From Limosilactobacillus avistercoris (GTDB taxonomy: Bacteria > Bacillota > Bacilli > Lactobacillales > Lactobacillaceae), in the NCBI RefSeq assembly GCF_014836425.1, contig NZ_JACSQW010000001.1, forward strand, positions 1 to 64,000: 64,000 nucleotides of DNA. Direction: 5' to 3'. Positions 7,693 through 15,698 of the stretch are shown piece by piece; the stretch's first letter is position 1, and each line of letters begins with the position of its first letter. The notes beneath the pieces were generated by a model. It was not told where the DNA came from and made no database searches. It saw only the letters and a list, made by a program, of their open reading frames with translations. A program made the position numbers and the translations under genes.

Positions 7693-8853
7693 ATGAAATA
7701 CGATTTTGATACAATTCTTGATCGTCGTCACACTAATTCGGAAAAATGGGACGTTAAGCCTAACGAATTGCCAATGACGACTGCTGATATGGACTTCAAG
7801 ACAGCCCCAGAGATTATGCAAGCAATGAAAGATAAAATTAATTCTGGCGCTTTTGGTTATGAATATCCTAGTCAAGAATACTTTAACGCTGTTGCTCACT
7901 GGTACAAAACTGAACACAATGCGGAATCACAGACTTCTTGGATGCGGTTCGCAACGGGGGTAATTCCTTCAATTACCGCTAGTGTTAACCACCTTAGTCA
8001 CACAGGAGACAATGTTCTCTTAATGGAACCTGTCTATAATACCTTTTACAATTCCATTTTGAATAGTGGTCGTCATGCTCTGGCAAGCCAGATGAAGTAT
8101 GACCAAAATTCTTATACCTACTCTGTGGATTGGGAAGATCTTGAGGAAAAATTGAGTAACCCACTAACGACCCTGATGATCCTCTGCAATCCTCATAATC
8201 CAACCGGCTACGTTTGGACACGGGATGAATTGATCCGGATTATTAAATTAGCCCAAAAATATGGTGTAATCGTTATTAGTGACGAAATCCATGGAGACTT
8301 GGTACTTAAAGGCCCTGATTATACCCCCACCTTCTCCTTGCCAGAAGATTGCCGCCAAAACGTTGTTACTTTAGTTTCAACTAGTAAGACCTTTAACGTG
8401 GCTGCACTCCATGCCGCTACCGGGATTGTCGCTAACCCAATCTTGCGGGAACGGTTTACCCGAGCAATCAATAAGTACGAAGTTGCTGAACCTAACCTAC
8501 TAGCAATCCCTGGTACAATTGCTGCTTATAATCATGGTGCTGACTGGCTCCACCAACTCAAGCAATACCTATTAGGCAACCGTGAATACTTGGAAGACTT
8601 TATTAAGTCAAACCTGCCACAGCTTCATGTCGTTCCGGGAACTGCTACCTACCTTGTTTGGATTGATGTTAGTGAAGTTACTGATGATAGCGCAGCACTT
8701 GCACAAAAGATTAGAGAAAAAACTGGATTAATTATTAACCCAGGAACTTACTACCATGGTAACGGAAACAACTTTATTCGGATTAATATTGCCTACCCAC
8801 TGGCACAAGTTAAGGATGGTTTGAACCGGTTGGCTAAGGCAATTAAAGACTAA
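7693..8853 (+). CDS. MalY/PatB-type pyridoxal-phosphate enzyme (cystathionine beta-lyase/aminotransferase)
   Basis: A fold-type I PLP enzyme that most likely cleaves C-S bonds of cystathionine or cysteine, or acts as an aminotransferase. The chosen start (ATG 7693) has AAAGG 9-10 bases upstream; the in-frame ATG at 7684 abuts that site. With 386 residues it has family length. The N-terminal FDTILDRRHTNSEKWD is typical of PatB. The substrate Asn region is CNPHNPTG, the cofactor Asp197 lies in VISDEIHGDL, and the Schiff-base Lys232 in STSKTFNVA. It is followed by a terminator and has no sulfur-metabolism neighbours, so the exact reaction stays open. Confidence 0.85.
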   Translation: MKYDFDTILDRRHTNSEKWDVKPNELPMTTADMDFKTAPEIMQAMKDKINSGAFGYEYPSQEYFNAVAHWYKTEHNAESQTSWMRFATGVIPSITASVNHLSHTGDNVLLMEPVYNTFYNSILNSGRHALASQMKYDQNSYTYSVDWEDLEEKLSNPLTTLMILCNPHNPTGYVWTRDELIRIIKLAQKYGVIVISDEIHGDLVLKGPDYTPTFSLPEDCRQNVVTLVSTSKTFNVAALHAATGIVANPILRERFTRAINKYEVAEPNLLAIPGTIAAYNHGADWLHQLKQYLLGNREYLEDFIKSNLPQLHVVPGTATYLVWIDVSEVTDDSAALAQKIREKTGLIINPGTYYHGNGNNFIRINIAYPLAQVKDGLNRLAKAIKD

Positions 8854-8900
8854 TTAATTCCTGCGATTAGACTCTATAAGTTCAGAGACTATTAGTGACA

Positions 8901-8947
8901 AAAAAGGTTGAGGAAAACAAAACGTTTTTTTCTCAACCTCTTTGCTA
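8901..8947. terminator. Terminator after the MalY/PatB gene
   Basis: Hairpin AGGTTGAGGAAAAC / GTTTTTTTCTCAACCT with a small AAAAC-type loop, preceded by A and followed by T-rich sequence. Confidence 0.75.
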
Positions 8948-8979
8948 TTTTTAATGATAGAACTGTTAGCCATCCTTGC

Positions 8980-9022
8980 GAAGTGGGATTACGAACTAGA
9001 CAAGCTAGTTTTATCCCACTCT
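8980..9022. repeat. Intergenic hairpin without U-run
   Basis: AGTGGGAT-(TACG)-AACTAG-ACAAG-CTAGTT-(TT)-ATCCCACT: two stem blocks of 8 and 6 bp. It lies between the MalY terminator and the CDF gene. The lack of a T-run argues against a simple terminator. Confidence 0.5.
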
Positions 9023-9098
9023 CCTTGTTTAAATTCCTTTTATGAACGTAAATAAGCGTTATGATAGAAGTTAATTGCGTTTTAGGGAGTAACTTAAA

Positions 9099-10121
9099 TT
9101 GAGTAAACTAAAAAAGCATATTAATCGTGAAATGAACCTGTGGGAACATAACCAAGCGAACGAGTTAGCAAAGATTCGGGCGTCACAGCGACACTTAATT
9201 TTTAACTTGGTTGCCTACGTTTCTATTTCTGTAATTGAATATTGGTTAGCCGAAATTAGTAAGTCACAGACTTTGCGGGCCGATGCATTTAACAACTTAT
9301 CAGGGATTATTTCAACTTTTCTCCTGATGATGGGCCTTCATATTGCTCAAGATATTGATGACGATGACATTGCCGGGGTAGAAATGCCTGATGAGAACGA
9401 AAATGTCCTCGGTGGTGATCAACGAATGCAATTTATCCGATGGCGGTATGAAACGGTCTTCTCATTAGTAACTGCCGTTATCATGCTAGTAATTGCCTTT
9501 GATGTTGTCATTGACGGGATTAAGGCTCTGATGAATCCCGCGAGCCGGGTAGTTCCCCAACCAGTAGCCATTATTGGGGCAGGAATTGCTTCGGTAATTA
9601 TGTTAGTTGTTTGGTATATGAACAGAAAAGCTGGCCAGCGACTGCAAAACGCTGCCTTGCTTGCATCGGCTCAAGATAGTTTAGCTGATGCCTTTACTAG
9701 TATTGGAACAATGATTGCCATCGCGGGGGCTCTCCTATTTAACCTTTCCTGGCTTGATGGTGTTACAAGTATTATCGTTGGTTTCTTTATCCTTTATTCT
9801 GGATTAAAGATCTTCTTCCAAACCAGTTTGAACCTTGTCGATTACTTTGATCCCAAGGCTGAAAAAGAATATCGAAAGGCAATTCTCAAGGTAAAAAAAG
9901 TTAAGAACGTTGCAGAATTAAAAGCCCACTATAACGGTAATGTTGTTTCGCTTGATGCGACCGTCTTAGTAGACGCCAAAATGACAATTCTTGAAAGTTA
10001 CCAATTATCCGAAAAGATTGAACGAACGCTCCGGGAAAAATTTGGAATCGTCGATACTGATATTTCATTTATTCCTGATCCCCATTCCTTTTCTGATAAG
10101 GATGTTAAGGGCCACTTCTAA
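9099..10121 (+). CDS. Cation diffusion facilitator (CDF) family transporter
   Basis: Proton-coupled divalent cation exporter of the cytoplasmic membrane, 340 residues. It has the usual six-helix membrane domain (first helix near residues 30-50) and a C-terminal ferredoxin-like cytoplasmic domain (from about residue 255). The metal-site helices are recognisable as RADAFNNLSG (helix 2) and DSLADAFTS (helix 5), with a DxxxD pair in helix 5. The His of zinc-type members is absent, so manganese or iron is as likely as zinc. The start is TTG, with AGGGAG 9 bases upstream. Monocistronic, ending at a strong terminator shared with the convergent tRNA genes. Confidence 0.85.
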   Translation: MSKLKKHINREMNLWEHNQANELAKIRASQRHLIFNLVAYVSISVIEYWLAEISKSQTLRADAFNNLSGIISTFLLMMGLHIAQDIDDDDIAGVEMPDENENVLGGDQRMQFIRWRYETVFSLVTAVIMLVIAFDVVIDGIKALMNPASRVVPQPVAIIGAGIASVIMLVVWYMNRKAGQRLQNAALLASAQDSLADAFTSIGTMIAIAGALLFNLSWLDGVTSIIVGFFILYSGLKIFFQTSLNLVDYFDPKAEKEYRKAILKVKKVKNVAELKAHYNGNVVSLDATVLVDAKMTILESYQLSEKIERTLREKFGIVDTDISFIPDPHSFSDKDVKGHF

Positions 10122-10153
10122 GGGATGTTTCATAGGAAACAATTACGTAAAAC

Positions 10154-10194
10154 AAAGAGTCTGCTAAATCGTAACGATTTAGCAGACTCTTTTA
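10154..10194. terminator. Bidirectional terminator
   Basis: A 17-bp perfect stem (AAGAGTCTGCTAAATCG / CGATTTAGCAGACTCTT) with a 3-base loop and A/T tails serves both the CDF gene and the leftward tRNA pair. Confidence 0.9.
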
Positions 10195-10199
10195 TCATA

Positions 10200-10271
10200 T
10201 TGGGCTAGCTGGATTCGAACCAGCGCATGACGGTACCAAAAACCGTTGCCTTACCGCTTGGCTATAGCCCA
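10200..10271 (-). tRNA. tRNA-Gln (anticodon TTG)
   Basis: On the minus strand the acceptor arm TGGGCTA/TAGCCCA, anticodon stem ACGGT/ACCGT with loop TTTTGGT (anticodon TTG), and the T-arm GCTGG-TTCGAAT-CCAGC form a full cloverleaf. CCA is not encoded. It is 6 bases downstream of tRNA-Glu and probably co-transcribed with it. Confidence 0.95.
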
Positions 10272-10277
10272 ATAAAG

Positions 10278-10349
10278 TGACCCGTGCGGGATTTGAACCC
10301 ACGATACCAGCGTGAAAGGCTGGTGTCTTAACCACTTGACTAACGGGTC
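10278..10349 (-). tRNA. tRNA-Glu (anticodon TTC)
   Basis: Acceptor arm GACCCGT/ACGGGTC, anticodon stem CCAGC/GCTGG with loop CTTTCAC (anticodon TTC), and T-loop TTCAAAT. CCA is not encoded. It is the first gene of the two-tRNA unit. Confidence 0.95.
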
Positions 10350-10371
10350 ATACTATAACACAGCACAAATA

Positions 10372-10400
10372 ATAATATCAAGTCTTCTCCAAAATTACAA
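10372..10400 (-). promoter_or_regulatory. Promoter of the tRNA-Glu/tRNA-Gln unit
   Basis: On the minus strand TTGTAA (10395-10400) and TATTAT (10372-10377) are 17 bp apart. The start site would be about 15 bases before tRNA-Glu. A TTGATA/TATAGT pair nearer the tRNA would start inside it. Confidence 0.6.
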
Positions 10401-10534
10401 GCATTTTTCGTAATTAAATTTAAAATTTTGTCTCCTCTTAATCATCTTAGTACATTAATAATTTCCCTTATATTTTAATTACCACCATAATCAAGTATAA
10501 TTACTATAATGCTTAAACTAATCAGGAGGTTATT

Positions 10535-11092
10535 ATGACAGAAAAATCATTCAAAAAACAAGTAATCCATTTGCTTGCCGTTACGGTTTTAACCACTAGT
10601 TCTTTAGGCGGCGCAGTTCTTGCAACCACTCCCGTTGCTTCTGCCACTACTGTTTCACAAAGTAAGATTAAAATTAATGAAAAGACCGCTGTAAAGAAAT
10701 TCAACAAACAATTTAAGAATGTTAAAGTTGACGAAATCCAATTAGAAACTAAGGGCAACAAGTTTGTTTATGAAATCTCCGGAAGCGATAACCAAAAAGA
10801 ATATAGTGCTCATGTAAATGCTAAATCGGGTAAAGTAACTAACGCACATTCTGAGCCGATTGATAATGGTGATCAAAAGACTCACCTAGACTTAGATAAA
10901 CTCATTAGTCGCAAAAAGGCAAACCAAATTGCCGAAAAAGCAGCCAAAAATGGTAAGGGTCAATCTTGGACTCTTGAAAACGAAAATGGCACTCCAGTTT
11001 GGGAAATTGAAGTCGTAAATGGTCATAAGTCAACTGACGTTAAGATTAACGCCCAAAGTAAAGAAGTTCTCAACGTAGAACAAGATGATTAA
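10535..11092 (+). CDS. Secreted PepSY-domain protein
   Basis: A 185-residue exported protein. It has a Sec signal peptide (KKQ, hydrophobic core VIHLLAVTVLTTSSLGGAVLA, probable cleavage after an Ala-x-Ala near residue 37, no lipobox Cys). Two PepSY-like segments follow: KKFNKQFKNVKVDEIQLE...YSAHVNAKSGKV, and KKANQIAEKA...WEIEVVNGHKSTDVKINAQSKEV. PepSY domains are thought to inhibit or modulate extracytoplasmic proteases; that is family knowledge, not shown here. A strong AGGAGG precedes the ATG, and TATAAT at 10505-10510 is the likely -10. Monocistronic with its own terminator. Confidence 0.85.
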   Translation: MTEKSFKKQVIHLLAVTVLTTSSLGGAVLATTPVASATTVSQSKIKINEKTAVKKFNKQFKNVKVDEIQLETKGNKFVYEISGSDNQKEYSAHVNAKSGKVTNAHSEPIDNGDQKTHLDLDKLISRKKANQIAEKAAKNGKGQSWTLENENGTPVWEIEVVNGHKSTDVKINAQSKEVLNVEQDD

Positions 11093-11123
11093 TAAAAAAT
11101 AAATTAAACTCTCCAAAGCTTAC

Positions 11124-11156
11124 AAAAAGGTCAGAATTTTTCTGGCCTTATTTTAT
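11124..11156 (+). terminator. Terminator after the PepSY gene
   Basis: Stem AAGGTCAGA / TCTGGCCTT (one G-T pair) with a T-rich loop, followed by ATTTTATT. Confidence 0.75.
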
Positions 11157-11231
11157 TACTACACTAAAAACTATCTGCCTCTTATAGTAAGATAGAGCAG
11201 GTTTAATCATTCATTGAAAGGACTTTTGTTT

Positions 11232-12152
11232 ATGGATATTCCTAATCATCGGCAACAATTTGCTGCACTTGTTCAAGCTCAAACAACAGTTATTTCTGCT
11301 TTACCCTACTTGCTAGGTTGCGCATTTACCTACTTTTACTATCGCCACTTTAATTTAGGTGACACAATTCTTCTTTTTATTGCTGTTATTAGTTTTCACC
11401 TTGCCGTTAATGGTCATAACCAATACACCGACTACCAACGATTCACTACCAGTGGTTCTGTTTCTGAAAATAATATAATCGCTAAGTTCAAAATTGCTTT
11501 GCCTTGGGCCCGGCTGATTATCGGCAGTTTAGTTCTAATCTCAGCAATCATCGGAATTTATCTTACAATTAAGGCTGGTTGGCCCCTTCTTTTAATTGGA
11601 ATTTTAAGTTTCATAATCGGCTATGCTTATTCTGGTGGCCATCATCCAATCCTTAAAACACCTTTAGGGGAACCCGCTTCTGGAATCACAATGGGATACA
11701 ATATTACACTATTGGCTATTTATATTAATATTTACAATTCTCCCCAATTTGATCCTTTCTTTTGGTTAACGGGCCTCCTTGTTTCTCTGCCAGCGATCCT
11801 AGTAATCAGTAACGTCATGCTTGGAAATAATATTTGTGACCGCAAAGAGGACGTTCAGATTGGCAAGCGAACTCTCGTCTATTATATTGGTCGTCCTGCT
11901 GCCATGAAGGTGCTGGTTAGTTGCTACGTTCTTAGCTATATTGCAATTATTGCAGCGGTAATTCTTCGGCTTTTGCCTATATTTACTCTTTTTAGCTTAC
12001 TTACCATCCCACTTGTTTACCAACGAATTAAAGTATTCATCAATCAGCCAGATAAAATGACCACTTTCTTTAATATTCTGATTAGTTTACAGCTAATTTT
12101 AATTAGTGAAATCACCTTTACCGTTATCGGAATTTTCTTCAATATTAGATAA
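11232..12152 (+). CDS. UbiA-family prenyltransferase (MenA-like)
   Basis: An integral-membrane prenyltransferase of 306 residues. It would attach a polyprenyl chain to an aromatic acceptor such as 1,4-dihydroxy-2-naphthoate, giving demethylmenaquinone. Eight to nine hydrophobic helices are apparent. The first Asp-rich motif is HNQYTDYQRF, a weak form of the NDxxD pattern. The second is NNICDRKEDVQIGKRTL, which fits the UbiA/MenA consensus well. The ATG at 11232 has AAAGGA 9 bases upstream; the in-frame TTG at 11214 lies before that site. No other men genes are nearby, so a quinone role depends on precursors or on genes elsewhere. The acceptor is inferred. Confidence 0.78.
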   Translation: MDIPNHRQQFAALVQAQTTVISALPYLLGCAFTYFYYRHFNLGDTILLFIAVISFHLAVNGHNQYTDYQRFTTSGSVSENNIIAKFKIALPWARLIIGSLVLISAIIGIYLTIKAGWPLLLIGILSFIIGYAYSGGHHPILKTPLGEPASGITMGYNITLLAIYINIYNSPQFDPFFWLTGLLVSLPAILVISNVMLGNNICDRKEDVQIGKRTLVYYIGRPAAMKVLVSCYVLSYIAIIAAVILRLLPIFTLFSLLTIPLVYQRIKVFINQPDKMTTFFNILISLQLILISEITFTVIGIFFNIR

Positions 12153-12176
12153 ACCAATTTAATTACCGCTAACATT

Positions 12177-12221
12177 GATAAAGACCCCAAGTTCAATTCT
12201 ATCGAACTTGAGGTCTTTATA
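12177..12221. terminator. Bidirectional terminator
   Basis: TAAAGACC-CAAGTTC pairs with GAACTTG-AGGTCTTTA around a 9-base loop, between the convergent UbiA and tpx genes. Confidence 0.85.
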
Positions 12222-12240
12222 CTTTATTTAATAATCAGTA

Positions 12241-12738
12241 TTAAATTAACTTCTTCAATTCTGCCAATGCCTGATCGTAATCAGGTTCATCCGTTAATTC
12301 TTCAACAATTTGGCGATAAACAACTTTTCCTTCCTTATCAAGGATCCAAACTGACCGCGCAAGAATTCCTTCGTCTGGAATTAGTAACTTGGAGGCGTAA
12401 CCAAAGGATTCTTCCTTGTCAGATACCAACTGCATGTTCTTAACACCTTCAGCTGCACACCATTTTTGTTGATCTTCAATCGTATTAGTTGAGATCGTTA
12501 AGAAGTTAACCTCTGGGAACTGATCCATCGTTGAGTTAAACTTCTTTGTTTGAATACTACATACTGGAGTATTAATATCTGGAACAACACTTAATAACGT
12601 TACCTTTCCAAGTAACTGACGAGTTTTTATTTTATCGTCATTCTTATCCAATACCTTAAAGTGCGGAAATTCGTCACCAACTACTGGCGGATTACCAACT
12701 AGTTGCCGTTTTTCACCATTGATCATGATCTCCATCAT
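12241..12738 (-). CDS. tpx: Thiol peroxidase
   Basis: Reduces hydrogen peroxide and alkyl hydroperoxides with electrons from thioredoxin; important in catalase-negative lactic acid bacteria. With the start at ATG 12738 (AAAGGAG 6 bases upstream) the protein is 165 residues, the usual Tpx size. The peroxidatic Cys60 is in NTPVCSIQT and the resolving Cys94 in KWCAAEG, the atypical 2-Cys spacing of the Tpx subfamily. Arg for the active site is in LARSVWILD. An upstream in-frame ATG (12771) would add 11 residues but has no good ribosome-binding site. Monocistronic. Confidence 0.92.
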   Translation of the reverse strand: MMEIMINGEKRQLVGNPPVVGDEFPHFKVLDKNDDKIKTRQLLGKVTLLSVVPDINTPVCSIQTKKFNSTMDQFPEVNFLTISTNTIEDQQKWCAAEGVKNMQLVSDKEESFGYASKLLIPDEGILARSVWILDKEGKVVYRQIVEELTDEPDYDQALAELKKLI

Positions 12739-12821
12739 TAATCGCTCCTTTACTAATTTTGATTGAATCAAGTATAACCAAAATCAGCATAAAAATCACT
12801 CATTTAATTTCTTAATTTTGT

Positions 12822-14177
12822 TTATTCCACCCGTTTCTTATTTTGGAACAAACAAATGCAATTCCCAATAATAAAGCCAACAACCGCAAAGGGAATCCAC
12901 GAAAATCCTAAGGAAAAGAGTGGGAAATATTGGTGGGCAATCCCAACCATTGCCTGAGTAACCGCTGTCTTTTGCAATACTGCTGGTAAATGATTTACCA
13001 AGTCAAAGATTGCTGGGATAAGCGTCAAACCGGTCGTCACTCGATATACAATCGGGTCAGTCTTAAAAAGTGGTGATGTAATCCCCAAGAGCGTTAAGGT
13101 AATTGCCAACGGATAAAGGAACATTAAGACCGGGGTCGACCAGGTAATAATTTTATCCAAGCCCAAATTAGCTACTAAAAGTGAAAAAAGACAGTTGAAC
13201 AATAAAAATACTTTATAAGAAATCCGAGGAAACAGGTGGTGAAAATCCTCTGAAAAAGCAGCCGCAAGCCCCATCGCAGTTGTCAAACACGTAACGGAGG
13301 TTAAGGTCGCTAATAATGCATTTCCCGCAACGCCCATGTAATGGTAAGCAATCTGGGCTAGCGTTATCCCACCATTATCCGCAATCTTAAATTGGTGAAG
13401 ACTCGTTGCCCCCATCCAAATCAGACAAATGTAAATAACAGCGATTCCCAAGATCCCCACTGTCCCACTTTTAGCTGTGGTCCACGAAATCTTTCTTGTG
13501 TCCTTAATTCCTAAATCCTTAATCGCACTAATTACCGCGACACCAAACGCCAAGCATCCCAGAATATCCATCGTGTTATACCCTTGAAGGAACCCACTCG
13601 CAAATGCGTGGTTCGTATATTCCATCGTAACTGGCGTTGTGTGGGTATTCCCCATTGGCTTAATAAACGCCAAGAAAAAAATAATGAACAGCATGACCAG
13701 GAAGATCGGGTTAAGAATTTTGCCAATGAGATCTGTAATTTTTGCTTCAGTAACGGTCAAACCATAAACAATCGCAAAGAAGATCCCTGTATAAATTAAT
13801 AAGCCAATTGAATTAGCACTTACGGAAATATGCGGAGCAAAACCAATCGTGTATGGAACCGTCGCTGTTCGCGGCATCGCAAATAGTGGTCCTAGAGTTG
13901 CCTGAACAAGGACTAAAAAGATCAATGCATAGTAGTGACCAATTGGCCGTGCCAGGTCATAAATCCCGTCTGAACGCGTAATACTAATTGCCAGTAGTGC
14001 CATTAATGGTAGAAGGACACCGGAAATCAGAAATCCACTACTCGCGCTTAGCCAATGGGCACCCGCTAATTGTCCTAAGTGGACCGGGAAAATAAGGTTT
14101 CCCGCACCGAATAACACACCAAAAATTAAGGACGCAATTACTAACGTTTGCCGTCCCGTAATCTTCTTCTCTTCCAT
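12822..14177 (-). CDS. brnQ: Branched-chain amino acid transporter BrnQ (LIVCS family)
   Basis: Cation-coupled uptake of leucine, isoleucine and valine across the cytoplasmic membrane. The 451-residue protein has about twelve hydrophobic helices and the family's N-terminal block (SLIFGVLFGAGNLIFPVHLGQLAG), with characteristic segments such as LGPLFAMPRTATVPY and GYNTMDILGCLAFG. It is the only gene behind a T-box leader (14221-14487) whose apparent specifier is a Val codon, so it should be expressed when valyl-tRNA charging falls. Short C-terminal basic tail. Function is well supported by family identity and regulation. Confidence 0.92.
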   Translation of the reverse strand: MEEKKITGRQTLVIASLIFGVLFGAGNLIFPVHLGQLAGAHWLSASSGFLISGVLLPLMALLAISITRSDGIYDLARPIGHYYALIFLVLVQATLGPLFAMPRTATVPYTIGFAPHISVSANSIGLLIYTGIFFAIVYGLTVTEAKITDLIGKILNPIFLVMLFIIFFLAFIKPMGNTHTTPVTMEYTNHAFASGFLQGYNTMDILGCLAFGVAVISAIKDLGIKDTRKISWTTAKSGTVGILGIAVIYICLIWMGATSLHQFKIADNGGITLAQIAYHYMGVAGNALLATLTSVTCLTTAMGLAAAFSEDFHHLFPRISYKVFLLFNCLFSLLVANLGLDKIITWSTPVLMFLYPLAITLTLLGITSPLFKTDPIVYRVTTGLTLIPAIFDLVNHLPAVLQKTAVTQAMVGIAHQYFPLFSLGFSWIPFAVVGFIIGNCICLFQNKKRVE

Positions 14178-14220
14178 TTTTAAATTTCCCCCAAATAAAT
14201 CTCTCTTAACGTCAACAATT

Positions 14221-14487
14221 AAAAAAGCGCCCCTTAAGCAAACTGCTTAAAGGGCGCCAGAGCGTGTTACCACCTTTTTTTACATTATTATCACTAATAA
14301 TGCCTCATCTCGTACATTGAACTAAGTCAAAATACGATGACGCGATAACGGGCACTCCCGGTTAGGACTTCTCTCCGTCGCCCTAACTACTCATAGGTTA
14401 CTTTCTTCTCGAGCTGGTTTCCCTGACTTTCACCTGCCCAGGGTCGCTAACTTAAACCAGTATTAGATTACTCTCCTAATCGCTGTA
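14221..14487 (-). promoter_or_regulatory. T-box riboswitch upstream of brnQ (specifier apparently GTA, Val)
   Basis: Transcribed leftward. Stem I starts near 14487 (TAC/GTA, TAGG/CCTA). It continues through a GGAGAGTA element and a mid-stem CTGGTTT/AAACCAG to the AGCGA bulge and distal loop. The codon preceding the conserved A-CC is GTA (14399-14401). The antiterminator sequence AGGTGGTAACACG includes TGGT (14269-14272), matching an A-CCA tRNA end. The terminator (GCGCCCTTT... stem, 14227-14257) ends in TTTTTT. Uncharged tRNA-Val would stabilise the antiterminator. The specifier is read by eye from context. Confidence 0.88.
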
Positions 14488-14511
14488 TTTAATCGTTAAC
14501 TATTGTTTATT

Positions 14512-14540
14512 AATATACAAAAAGTTACTCAATTCGTCAA
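14512..14540 (-). promoter_or_regulatory. Promoter of the T-box/brnQ transcript
   Basis: TTGACG (14535-14540), 17-bp spacer, TATATT (14512-14517) on the minus strand; the start site falls about 15-20 bases before Stem I of the T-box. Confidence 0.75.
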
Positions 14541-14547
14541 ATTGACT

Positions 14548-15552
14548 TTAATTAAAGAACCCTTGAATCCAGTTCACAAAGCGATCCCACCAGGACTGGG
14601 CTTGTTGTTGGGTAGCTTTTCCATCCTTTGAATTCAAGAACTGCTTGGCCCTATTCATCAAGTCACCGGTTGAGTTCTTAACGTTATTGATCGTGTCGCT
14701 AACATGGGAACTGTAGTCCTTACTTGAACTAATCGGAGCGTTATTGAACTGAACAAGTGCATTTACAATCGTGGTTGTATGGTTCTTGGTCTCATTATAA
14801 ATATTCTGTTTCTTCAAGTTTTGGTTCAAAGTATTCTCGATTTGAACCTGCGTTGGCTGTTCTCCACTCCGTTTTTGCTTATTAATCTCTTTAGTCGTAT
14901 TACCAACTGCTGCCATTAATTTCCCAGGATAACTACTATCATCCTTATTGGCTTCAATTGCATCATTCGTTGCACTCAACATTTGGTTAGCCGATTGAGT
15001 GTTTTGGTGGTTTAAATCAATTCCATCCGCATTTAATGCCTTATAAACCCCAGTAAGCGCTGATTCGCCCGATACTGGACGGTTAGCGGAAACTGTAATT
15101 GTCACATCTGTTACCCCGGCCATTTGAGCAACCATCGCATATTGCTGGGCAGTTACCTTGGTGATATTACTCTGACCATTAAACTTCTTCACGTTTACCT
15201 TAACACCAGATCCTGGATCAGTCGGAACGATGGAGACAGAACTTACCATGGCCGCATTGGTTGTTGAATCATTGGGGTTAATGTACTTTTGATAATCACT
15301 AGCAGTCGCCGTAAGAGTCGTAAAGTCGCTATTCACTCCCAAGATATTGCTTAATTCACTTTTCTCCGCTGCTCCAGCACCATAGACAACATATGACTTA
15401 TTCAACGTGTGTGTCTGGGTGGTTGAAGCAGAGTTCGAACTTGCCGTCACCTGATCATCCGCATGAACAACAACCTGTGAAACGGGGGTTGTTACTAGCG
15501 CCATCGCTAAGGTAGATGTTAATAAGATTACTAATAATTTCTTTGAACGCAT
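14548..15552 (-). CDS. Secreted DUF1002 protein
   Basis: A 334-residue exported protein of unknown function. It has a signal peptide (SKKLLVILLTSTLAMALVTT, probable cleavage after VVVHA). A Ser/Thr-rich linker follows, then the DUF1002 core starting at NKSYVVYGAGAAEKSELSNILG and running to about residue 300. The C-terminus ends in WWDRFVNWIQGFFN, an amphipathic aromatic segment that could touch the membrane. It lacks an anchoring motif (no LPxTG, no lipobox). The gene is monocistronic: upstream is a hairpin that ends lepB, and downstream lies the brnQ promoter. Confidence 0.82.
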   Translation of the reverse strand: MRSKKLLVILLTSTLAMALVTTPVSQVVVHADDQVTASSNSASTTQTHTLNKSYVVYGAGAAEKSELSNILGVNSDFTTLTATASDYQKYINPNDSTTNAAMVSSVSIVPTDPGSGVKVNVKKFNGQSNITKVTAQQYAMVAQMAGVTDVTITVSANRPVSGESALTGVYKALNADGIDLNHQNTQSANQMLSATNDAIEANKDDSSYPGKLMAAVGNTTKEINKQKRSGEQPTQVQIENTLNQNLKKQNIYNETKNHTTTIVNALVQFNNAPISSSKDYSSHVSDTINNVKNSTGDLMNRAKQFLNSKDGKATQQQAQSWWDRFVNWIQGFFN

Positions 15553-15608
15553 TATTTATTCTCCTATCAAAGACGGATTACTATCCATCGTATTATTTAA
15601 TAAGAATA

Positions 15609-15662
15609 AAAAAACTGCTCTAAAAATACTAGCTCTTTGCCAGAATCTTTAGAACAGTTTAT
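15609..15662 (-). terminator. Terminator after lepB
   Basis: Minus strand AAACTG-TTCTAAA pairs with TTTAGAGCAGTTT around a 23-base loop and is followed by seven T. Confidence 0.75.
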
Positions 15663-15698
15663 AAATTTTGAAATGCGGTATTTACTTGAACTTACACA

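Noticed and set aside
10352-10381. TTGATA-18-TATAGT as the tRNA-Glu promoter
   Set aside because: The start site would fall inside the tRNA; the TTGTAA/TATTAT pair slightly upstream fits better.
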